A DNA stretch of 64,000 nucleotides from Thelonectria olida (Eukaryota > Ascomycota > Sordariomycetes > Hypocreales > Nectriaceae): assembly GCA_020736575.1 (NCBI GenBank), contig JAGPYM010000022.1:496001-560000 (forward strand), written 5' to 3'. Under the pieces are notes generated by a model. That model saw nothing but the letters and a program-made list of their open reading frames with translations. It was not told the origin of the DNA and searched no databases. The first letter of the stretch is position 1; each line of letters opens with the position of its first letter. Positions 9,674-19,041 of the stretch are shown here, one piece after another. The position numbers were made by a program, and so were the translations under genes.

Positions 9674-11745
9674 ACGAGTTAGATAGTCCTATAGAAAAAG
9701 ACGAATGGATAAGACGATGAAGAAAAATGCCCTCGAAGACGTCGAGGAAGGGATGTTCCCATATGTTGATGATGTTTGGGCAAAGCGTGGATCAGTTCAA
9801 GTGTTTCCTCTTACCGACCGGCGTGGATATTTCGAGTGTCAGACGAAGATATGGACCATAATTGCACTACCGGAAAAAGGAGTGATCATTCCCTTTTGCC
9901 ATCGCGGCATTGCGATATCGAGAATGTCTCCGCTGGCGATAATACGATCCAGCTCATTGGGGACGCAGATGCGTGTATGGCACTTCTGAAGGGGTCGCAG
10001 GGCACCTAGTGGCAGGGACCTACTGAATGCAGTATTATCGTTTCCTAAGGACCTACCTGTGATGATGTGAGCTTCTGTTACGGATAAGGTTGTGGAACTC
10101 ACTAGATGCAGCTGAAAATGATGTGGCTATTTGTTCTCTAAGGCAGCCCATGAGATTTATCACACTAAGGGTTACTTGCCGCGCCAAGGATTGCTCGTAC
10201 GTTGAGAAATACGCCAAAACACGCGTGTGCATCTTGTCACCGACCCGCTGAGCTAGGGCATGACATTATTTATGGAAATGGGGACAATATGGCTTGGCAT
10301 ATGCTATTCTAAGCTCTACAGAGATGGTACAGGCCTTCGGTCAGAACATGCCGCATTTCGCGTTCTTGCTAACTGGAAATGAGGCACACTTGTGAGCTGG
10401 AAATGAGGGAAGAGAGGTGATTGGTACGGTGGCGGGGGTGTGGCGCACTTAGATTGTTGATAGGGTCGTTGTTTCAAAATAGGCATGTAAATGACTTCTT
10501 CGAAGTTTCAGTCGGGTCACAGTTGGTTTCTTCTGACGTGGAGGCTGGAAATCATCTTGATCTGCATCATCACTATCGGCATTACCTCCTTTCCTTTCTG
10601 AATCAGACTCGTTTGAAGCCCCTACTCAGTAATACACGGTAGAAGTGCGCCGCATTTCCACTTCTGCACCAATCACAGCCCTTAGATCTCTACCCCCATT
10701 TTCACATCCAGAAATGCGCCGCACTTCCAGTCTGGGCATGTTTTTGCTACACCGCTAACTACCAACTTGTCGTTGAGTTGATTTTTCTGACCCGCTTTGC
10801 AGGGGGAAAGGTTGATTTAAAGGACAGGGGTTGAGTTGAATTAGTCCAGACGGTTGCTGGATCTTATGGCAAGGTACCCCGATATTTTGGCTACCTGTTC
10901 CATTTCGTGGTAGACATTTAGTCTGGGGATCTACTGTAGTACTTGGTTGTCAGTCTGGGAGAGTGATTATTATGAGATTTGAGAATTTAGGGTTAAATCT
11001 AGGGTTTTAAAATAGGTTAGATATTTAATTTAATTTATTTCGTATATCTTTGTGCTCAGAGGGTCATAAGGAGTTGGCGAAATTTATCCAATTTGGGGTC
11101 TAACCTGAGAATCTTCTAGATGCCTCTAGTGCAAATCGCTTATAACTTCATTTAGGTTTCAAGATGACTCCTCTGTACTATAGATGTATAAAGTGTGCAT
11201 TTTTGTGAACGGCCTCTAGTAACTGTATTCCAGCTATCTAGTCCAGGATGCTATTTACATCAAAGATAAAGAAGAAAGAAAGAAGTTCCTAAGGGCCCCT
11301 GAGCTGTGCAAAGGTTTCTGGTCCCTGGCCCGTTACAATTTTAAGCATTCACACTGTACAGTGGTGGCCCGTGCGCTAAGAAACTTATCTTAGATGTAAA
11401 TGGAATAGGAGACCGTTATCGCCCTCAGTTGTACATATATGCCATTGTCTATAGTCAGCTTGGAGGTTGCACGATAAGATGATTCTGGATGTGCTAGCAG
11501 ACAAAGATTCAATCCTGGTTCTAGGCTTAATCGGGGAATGCAATTTGAATTGCTAATTTAGGAAATCGTGATTCAAAGTTTACGAAGGAGGGCGCGGAAG
11601 ACGCGGAAGAAAGAACCTTTCGGAACTTCGTTCCTCAAGGCACTCACAACCGAGAAGGCAAGCGCCCAGTACCACGCATAAATCTACCGGTCAACCCTAC
11701 AGGTCCAAGACAAGACACCCGCTGGCGCAGGTGAAGTTCGGTGGA
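9674..11745. other. Two-kilobase gene-poor stretch
   Basis: Downstream of the HET gene. Short ORFs at 9705-10009 have no recognised motif. An AT-rich patch lies near 10970-11060. Two opposed short motifs rich in GCGCC/GGCGC at about 10374 and 10734 may be the worn ends of a small element (see findings), and a hairpin block sits at 11612-11642. No supported gene. Confidence 0.4.
11612..11642. repeat. 31-bp block with hairpin, shared with 29.7 kb
   Basis: The block holds an interrupted palindrome: CCTT, TC, GGAAC, TTC loop, GTTCC, TC, AAGG. About 28 of 31 positions match 29705-29735, just after the Helitron relic, in the same orientation; the sequences on both sides differ. It may be a shared element terminus. 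Confidence 0.5.
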
Positions 11746-12079
11746 TTAGCGCGATCGAATTGATCCGGGGAGCTGTGGAGCCGACGTGCGATAATGCTTC
11801 GTTTGCTCGCATGGGCCGGCATCTGGCCAAGGGTGCTCAAAGCTTACCCAGGATGACATAATACCTACGAAACCGCCCTTTTCTGGAACCTGATAAGCCG
11901 AACTATAATTCCCCCGACACAGCTCCAATCCAGCGCACGCATCTAAGGCCGGCCGGTTTTTGTCAGTCATACCCGGAGCTCGGATACTGCCTCTCCCTCT
12001 TGGCTCGACAACCGTCATTGCCCACTTGCTTTTTATTCCTGCAGCTCCAACATCGCATCCTCCACCGCATCGATGCGGA

Positions 12080-12418
12080 TTATCTCTCCACCGTGGTGAG
12101 GGTTGGATTCGGACAGGATATTCCCGATGGGCTCACTGGGCATGAATTGGAGGACTGGCTCTGGATGAGCGGGCCCAAGCAGGACCTATGAAAGGGCAAA
12201 TCATCACCCCCAGCGATGACCCCAAAGGATATAGCCCGATTGATGAAGAGCTTGGCTCTCGCTAAATCACCCCAGTACATGGCATATTTGCAAAGTTGAC
12301 GGTACATGTTGGGAGCTTCCAGCGCGAGAATAGCTTCCTGATCACAAGAGTCCACAGCACGACGCGCCTTAGGGAGATCAATGGACAACGGGAGCGGGAG
12401 CGTGATCGAGGTCCACAT
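12080..12418 (-). pseudogene. Helical-repeat fragment, possibly from a SET-domain gene
   Basis: I do not firmly recognise this. The minus frame encodes a 112-residue stretch containing YRQLCKYAMYWGDLARAKLF and INRAISFGVIAGGDDLPFH, which resembles the helical C-terminal region of fungal SET/MYND proteins, where a GxxxARxxxxRA motif is followed by GxDxP. There is no SET domain around it and the upstream part is not coding, so if the guess is right this is a detached fragment. The plus strand at the same place is not open over this length. Confidence 0.25.
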
Positions 12419-12432
12419 CTTTCTTCCAGCGA

Positions 12433-13317
12433 GGAGACGACATTGGCATTACGGAGGAGGTGGTGAAGGCTGCAGCAGGAAACCATGGGAATGGCAAGGA
12501 AGTGATGGCACTACTTCTCAACCGGCGAGGAGGTGGCATCCCTATTATGGAGGAGGCGGTGTCTATTATTGCTAAAATATTTGATGAGGAAGTGATGGCA
12601 CTGATTCTCGACCGGCGAGGAGGTGGGATCAGCATTACGGAGGAGGTGGTGAAGGCTGCAGCAAGAAATTGGTCTTACGGGGCGGAAGACCAGTTGCTCT
12701 GGTCATACGACGTGAAGTCAGAAGCCGAAAGAGTGGATGTGGTCCACCACGAGCGCCCGAAAGATTACAGAGCTCCTTCATGGTCCTGGGCAAGCGTCGA
12801 CCACGCCATCAAGTTCTCCCCTCGCGCTCATGGCTATCTTGCGAAAATTTGGAGGTATTAAACTTGGCCGAAAGTCAAGGAGAATGAGTATGGAGAAGTG
12901 GAATATGCCATACTCAAAGTGAAAGGAGTTGTAATTCCTACTCGCGTAGGACAGTGGATGAAGCAGCTCTCTGTTTCAATCTCTAGCTGGGTCATAGCCC
13001 TGCAATTGGGGGAGACTAAAGTAGTTGTCGAACCTGTTCTTGACAACTGGCATGATGGCTACGTGAAGCAAATGATGTGCTTGCCAGTTGCAATGACTCA
13101 GTTCGAGGTCGTCTATCGCAGGGCTGGATTTTTCAAGCTACACAAAGACTCCTGGTCAAAGTTTAGGGGTCGTCCTGTGCCAGAACGATACAAGGATACA
13201 AAAACGCCAGCAGGAGAGTGGGTGCGGTCATACCCGAATATGCCACCAGAGGAACCGAACCATTACGGAGAGGACAAGGAGTGGATAGAGAAGAATTGGG
13301 AGACTTTTGTATACTGA
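12433..13317 (+). pseudogene. HET C-terminal remnant joined to EVMALLL-RRG repeats
   Basis: The plus frame from about 12433 encodes nearly three copies of a unit of about 29 residues, with GKEVMALLLNRRGGG and DEEVMALILDRRGGG followed by ITEEVVKAAA. Such repeats are known beside ankyrin domains in fungal NLR-type proteins. They run directly into a stretch typical of HET-protein C-termini: DYRAPSWSWASVDHAIKFSP. The frame stops at 12859-12861; the same type of sequence resumes in another frame (EYGEVEYAILKVKGVVIPT) and continues to TAA-class stop 13315-13317 as an ORF from 12898. The N-terminal HET domain is absent. This looks like a fusion of two broken genes with at least one frameshift. Confidence 0.55.
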
Positions 13318-14143
13318 AGATGAGCGACTCCGACCGACATCGACGGCCGGAGGTGTCGAACAGCGTGCTTGAGACGTGGAGGATCTCGACAGAGCGGATT
13401 CGAGCGGAGAGCAAGATGTCGTACCGGATCCTCCATGTGATTGCGTATGTGGACAGTCAAGACATACCGTATGACTTGATCGCGGCGGCTAGTCGACGTA
13501 GCATCGTCGATGAGGACTCAACCAGGCAAGCTACCGACTTTGAGGTGCAGCAAGCAATTATGCGACTGGAGGAGTTTTCTTTCCTCAGCTTGCGTCGGAA
13601 AGAGGACGGCGGGCGTAGCTACGAGATGCACAAACTTGTGCAAGAAGCTATACGGTATGGGCTGAGGGTAAGAGGCCCGATGGAGACGGCCGTAGGTGAG
13701 ACAGCGGGCAGGGAGAGCGGAGCGGAAATGGGTGAAGCATACTATTCCAGTATAGCTGTACAAATAGTAGACGACCTTTTCCCGGTATCGGAAGGAAAGC
13801 CATGGGCACGATGCGAGCAGCACATGGCGCATGCTATACGAGTGGGAGAGTGGGCAGAGGTGAGCGGGGCAGGGCTTGATACATCAGGATTGCTCAGTCG
13901 AGTATCAGGTTTCCTCTAGGATCAGGGACGATGGAGGGAGAGGGAGCCTGTAGATGAAAGGGCGTGGGGGCTCCGACGGAAGATTCTTGGGGATAAGCAC
14001 CCCGATACGATCGGGAGCATGGCAGATCTCGCGACGACGTATCATGCGCAGGGCCGATCCGACGAGGACGAAGAGATTTCGGTCAAAGTCTTAGATCTCC
14101 AACGGGAGGTGCTTGGGGAGAAGCAACCCGATACGATCTGTCG
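13318..14143 (+). pseudogene. NB-ARC/TPR (NLR) remnant
   Basis: Piece of a STAND-type NLR. After a short unrelated lead, the sequence EVSNSVLETWRISTERIRAE and RILHVIAYVDSQDIPYDLI is the post-NB-ARC winged-helix region. SFLSLRRKEDGGRSYEMHKL and VQEAIRYGLR follow, with the conserved MHxLVQ. The frame ends in TAG at 13917-13919; directly after it the frame continues into a kinesin-light-chain-type TPR (RRKILGDKHPDTIGSMADLA, then REVLGEKQPDTI), which breaks off at about 14140. The NB-ARC nucleotide-binding part (P-loop) is missing upstream. It abuts the preceding HET remnant with no spacer, which marks a rearrangement junction near 13310. Confidence 0.7.
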
Positions 14144-14208
14144 GAACAGCTGGGAAGGCGTTCCTTCCGGTTTGATCAAATGTATGACCTTTTAGTCTGT
14201 TGGATGTG

Positions 14209-14237
14209 ACACATACATACATACATACATACATATA
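14209..14237. repeat. ACAT microsatellite
   Basis: About six to seven tandem ACAT units ending in ATATATAG, just beyond the point where the TPR remnant breaks off. Confidence 0.9.
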
Positions 14238-14311
14238 TAGTTTGCCCTCATAATTAACTCCGTAGTTCGTGGTATTAGTTAAGAGTGGACTGTATAACCC
14301 TGTTGATCGAC

Positions 14312-15655
14312 CTATACCCACGGGCGTGCACTGTGTTCCTTATTCGAGTACTCCTCGGTCGAGATGCTTATCTCCTCCTTCTTTAACACTTTGTTAGTGT
14401 TGATATTGTTCAACTGGATCTCGCTGCTGTTGCTGCCGTTGTCCTCTTCCACCGTGCCTCCTTGCTGAGTGTTGGTCTCGCTGCGCCAGCATATCCCACG
14501 GTTTTGAGTACGCCCTGCCTTAGCCTGCGTCGACCGTGCTTGATGGCCGGCTGATGCGACTCTGTATCCGGTCTTGGTGTTGGTATCGCTACCTGTGACG
14601 CTTGACGTAACCATTTGCGCAACTTTGCGAAGTAGCGGTCGAAGAGCTGTGAGCGACACGACTATAATTGAAACGCAGAATTCGGCAGTAGCCCAAACGT
14701 CTTGAGAAGAAAAGAGTCAATTGCAATTTCTCTCGAGCATAATATCACAGGAGGAGTGAATGACTTACATATCGAGATGTCATCGCCTAGCTTGGCCATA
14801 AATATGAATCGGCCGAGGCTGACGGCAACAGTGATAATGCCCAATCCAAAGATCACCATCAAGCCTATCTTCTCTCTTCGTCTGAGTATCTTCAAGTCTA
14901 GGACTAAGGGGAAGGGAAAAATAACGTCTAATTGGTATTAGCATGTTGAGCCGTTATAATCGACGTCAGGAAGGGGCGACAGACTCAGGACCTCTGTGGT
15001 AAAATTCAACGACCAATTGATTCGCGTCAAAACCAGGGAAGTAAATGACCTACAGGTGTGTTCGTTCGCAGACCTATCGAAAAAAATAAGATTTGCCAAC
15101 AAATTTCCAGACACGAATGCAGATTGAGCCACGGAGACGACTTACCAGTTCGATGAGACGTTGGGGCCGCACCAGAACGTCAAGCTGAAGAAGGTAACCA
15201 AGAAACAGGAAGTCGTGATTCCCATCAATACATATAGCGCGATTCGCATATGAGGTTTTGTCACAGGAACCAGTTTGTGGTAAAAGGAGATGATGCTGAA
15301 CTTCGGGAAGTACATGCCGATATCGAAGAAATAGTTGACGGCGAACCTGCTCTATGCCCCAAACCAAAGCGCGACGGTCAGTTGTGCGCCGCAAACAAAA
15401 CATCGCAAATGGGGCAAGGATACCTTCCAAATAGATACGCTTGTAGTGGTAAAATTGTCCATTACATGGGCTTTGTATGCCATTGTATCGCAGACGACCA
15501 AGCCCAGTGCAGAGAAGGCGGCGATGATCAGCCAGATGTCGGACACGTTTAACCTGTCTCGCTTCATGAAGACTCGGACACATATTCGGGCCACAACAAG
15601 CGTTATTGCTAGAACCAAGAAGGTCCATTCTAGGCTCTTAAGAAAACGCTATCAC
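14312..15655 (-). CDS. Fungal rhodopsin-like seven-helix membrane protein
   Basis: Integral membrane protein of the large fungal family (Fung_rhodopsin) that includes PTH11-like proteins without the CFEM part. Spliced minus-strand exons read: LVLAITLVVARICVRVFMKR and SDIWLIIAAFSALGLVVCDT to WK (15424); intron 15423-15352; FAVNYFFDIGMYFPKFSIIS to the conserved FWCGPNVSSNW; intron 15145-15074; TRINWSLNFTTEVL; intron 14984-14928; VIFPFPLVLDLKILRRREK; intron 14768-14701; YVWATAEFCVSIIVVSLTAL, then a polar tail to 14312. All junctions keep frame with canonical ends. The first exon is uncertain: coding can be followed back to about 15650, where a stop or an acceptor (GATAG) lies, and I cannot place the ATG. 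No retinal-binding claim is made. Confidence 0.8.
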
Positions 15656-15892
15656 CTGGGAAATAAATGTCAAGTTTAGGTCTAGCTTAGAAACCCCGAA
15701 TGTACACGTTCTTGTCGGAAACCACGAAGGAATTCGTCCTCAGTGCATGATTGATTTTATAAGTTACCAAGGCAGTTCTTCGACGAGAGGAGGTCGTTGT
15801 CTAAATGCCACGTTCTATTAGATAATGTTAGATAAAAGGGGCCGGTCTAGCTAATGTGACTAAGAGGGGTCGAGGGGGGCTAAATCTCGACC

Positions 15893-16735
15893 TTAAGGCA
15901 CACGAGCAACAACATCTTGAACACACACAGAGCATCTGATCAATTGAATGGCCTCATCCTGGTCTCTCATATCTACAACGGAAATAGGGATACAAATATG
16001 AGAACCTGAAGGTGGAGTTGATCTTAGTCGCATTTCTATTCGAAGCTTCTGATTCTTCTCCTGAGTTGAGTTTTCCGGCTCACCAGCCGTCTTTTCTTCT
16101 CCTTTAGAGCCTTCAGTTGCTCCTGATGATACGGGAGCCCACTCTCTGTCCTTAATATGACTGGCGGTCCCAACGGACTTTTTGAGGTGTCACCATACCT
16201 TTTGACTTCTCTGACTGTTGCTTTTGGATTCTTTCTGACCGCCGAGGGTTTCCGGTAAGTTGAGTTGGCTTGCGCCTTCCCCGAGACACCTTCCGAATTG
16301 GACCGTTGCTGCGACTAGGGATTCGGAGGGCCTTCATTCTGGAAACCAAAGCAAATGCTTCATAACGCGTCGGACTGTTCATTTCAGTTGGAGACCCAGG
16401 CTCTTTGCATTTTGGGAAGAACTCAGGTCCCCATCCTGTCGAGTCCTGAGATTTAACCCTAGGAGACTGTTGGTGATAAACAGAGACCTTAGCCCGTACG
16501 ATATGGCCTACACTACCGGTCAGAATCTACTAAAAAATTATGGATCAGAGAGCCAACCTGCACTGGCTCTGTCGTCAGTTGGATTTGGGTCAGAAGTGTC
16601 CATCGGGTCAGTATCCATCGGGTCAGACGTGTCCACTGGAGGACTAGTATTATGCTTTTTGAGAGGTATGTGTTTCGAATTCATTTGTTCGTTCTTAGGA
16701 TGAGAGAGATTATCGCTAAAAATAGGAGAAGACAT
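15893..16735 (-). CDS. Unknown basic protein, spliced or frameshifted
   Basis: Not recognised. The minus strand starts at ATG 16735 with MSSPIFSDNLSHP and an acidic repeat region (DTSDPMDTDPMDTSDP). After a probable intron, coding resumes at about 16530 (ILTGSVGHIVRAKVSVYHQQ), passes through EFFPKCKEPGSP and a basic stretch (RRKPTQLTGNPRRSERIQKQ), and would reach a stop at 16152. The adjacent frame then carries on smoothly with a lysine/glutamate-rich part and an ordered end (KLRIEMRLRS, SHICIPISVVDMRDQDEAIQ) to TAA at 15893. The switch lies at an A5 run near 16180, so one surplus base, or a missed small intron, explains it. A nuclear role would fit the basic part but is a guess. Confidence 0.42.
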
Positions 16736-19041
16736 TGTTTGTTAAACGTGGGAGGTCTGGGGGAAGTATTGAGGAGTGGCGGGAGACGATTAGAAGCAAT
16801 GGGTTAATGGCGTGGATTTATATTCTCCTGGCTCGGCGTTGAGCTCCCGAACAAACCCCTGTGTCAAACAGGGTAGCATGCATCAAGATAGCTAGCTATA
16901 CAGAAGCTATTCTGGGAATCAAGAAGGGGCATATCCAGGCATCATACAGATACGGAGAGGGATATTTGCCCTATCGGGATAGGATTCCGACCTGACGGCG
17001 CAACTTGATACCATGAGGTAGCGCTAGTAGGTCCAAGTGGTACATGGAGAGGCCTCCTGATTCGAAGGAGCGGATCAATGTAATATTAGATGTCATGCGA
17101 ATCCTGAAATGCAGACACATTAATAGAACTTCATGGATGAGGATTTGCGCCCCCCGGTCCAACAACCTGGATCTTTCGAGCCGAAGACAGTTCTATACTT
17201 GTCTATCTCAATATTGTAAGGCAGATTCTGAATCCTCCAGAGAAGAGAATAAACGCCGCGTCTCTGAGACAATGGAAGTGGCGGTGTTTGTCAGGGGCCG
17301 GTTGTTGGTCGGGCAAGAGATCTTGGGATAGCCGGTCGAAGGAGACACGAGGGCTGTGAGCCGAAGCCGAAGACGCCTTTGCCAGTATCAGAGACACCCT
17401 TGTTAACATGTCAAGGTTAATGGCGTAGTGAAGCCACGGGGGCAATATTGTCGTAAGATTGCTCACATGAGCCCATTGTCTCTGAAGGGTGCTGCCTCAT
17501 GCGTACCTCTCCTCATTGTCCCGGGACCCCGCAGGAGGTGGGCATCCATTGCTACTTCGTTGATACAAAGATGCACAGCCAGGCAGCTGTCGACCTTGGA
17601 AGAGACTTTGTCCTTTCGTTAGGGGTTAACCTTATATGAGATGACTCATGCGGGGTGAAACCATTCCTCCGCTTGTTCCTGAATACTACCCATCTTCGGC
17701 ATCATTCATGCATCCCCTGGTCAGGTGTTTGCTTTCGGCCTCTCTGCTGAATCCGTACTATGCCACCGTTCCATTGCGAACGTGGAAATTCAACCGATGT
17801 GGTCGTCACCAGCCTCCTTGACAGTCAGCTAATCCGGTACTTACTTCCTGTTGTGTATATATTGGAATCATACTAATGGAGTGGCCCATGGCATCTTCGA
17901 CGTCTCTCCCGAATCGGCGAAATTGGTCTCCGGATGGCCAAACTAACTAGTGCTTGTGCTTCTTAGGACAACAGTACAGGACCTGACCTTCCACTTCGTG
18001 GTCAGAACCAAATGAAATAAAAACACACTTAACTACTGAATTCATGTGAGGCAAATGAATTGATCCTAACCATTGCGAAGGTAGACAAGAAGTGGGCTTC
18101 GCTCATGTGTTCCATTTTCTTGTTCTGCAAGGTTCCGTTATCGATCAGTTCTAACTGTCCAACGCCTGGAATAGCTTATCCCAATCTTGTGAACTAAAAG
18201 CACAAACTTCTTCCACTGAGGGAAACCCCACGAACTCCCCCTCAGCATCCAAGAATCTATTTTGTGTTTGCCCTTCGTCCTTCGTGCTTTCAACCAAAAG
18301 ACACCTCAAACCCCCTTAATAAAACATGGTCAGTCGCTAAACACCAAACTCCCATGGTGAACTCACGCTGTGTATACTTCTTCTTCTTTCTCACTTTATG
18401 GCTCGACTGCCCTGCCCTAGCGAGCAACGCATTCCACGACCCTACTTCTTTGACTTTCCAAGTGGGTGTTGTCGCACGACGCGGCCTGTTCTTCTTCCGA
18501 CTCGTGTATGTGATCGCCGGAGAGGTAGGATTTGTTGGATCTGACTGTGCTCCATCAAGATGTCTAGAAGGGTCATGATGCCCAGCAAAGTTTGTCTGTT
18601 CCATGGCGGTAGAGGAGAACATTCTCAACAGAAGAGGGCGGGAGCGGAAGATGAAGATGAAGAGGAAGGGAAATCTAAGTCCCAGAGGGGCGCCAGCGTA
18701 GGCATTATATACTCACGGGGTGGCGGTGTAATCTAACCTTGTATCTAAATATGGCACGCTGCTGCTTCAGATTTCGTCACACTGGGAACCTCTCAAGTTA
18801 CAAAGGTGGGTGAATTAATCGTCTTACTATCATCTCCCGATTCAGGATGCTTCCGTCCTGTGCATGAGCTAGCTGCGTTTCAAACTGCTCACCTTCTCTT
18901 GATAGCTCACAACAGCTGTTGTCCATTGTTCTTGGTTAGGCAGTGGGTTCGCCTCGTTCGAACAATATAGTGAATGTATTCTAGTTACTTGTAAAATGCT
19001 GCTATTTATGCGTGTATTCTTGAATTCTGCAAATTCTATAT
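16736..19041. other. Gene-poor 2.3 kb
   Basis: Contains scattered ORFs of 60-110 codons on both strands (for example 17044-17331 plus, 17203-17466 minus, 18290-18628 minus) with no motif I recognise and no consistent splicing. I call no gene. If the DUF3435 gene next to it marks a giant mobile element, this would be its inner side. Confidence 0.4.

Noticed and set aside
12378..12635. Minus-strand ORF rich in PPPRR across 12378-12635
   Set aside because: It is the complement of the plus-strand EVMALLL-RRG repeats; the plus frame matches a known repeat type.
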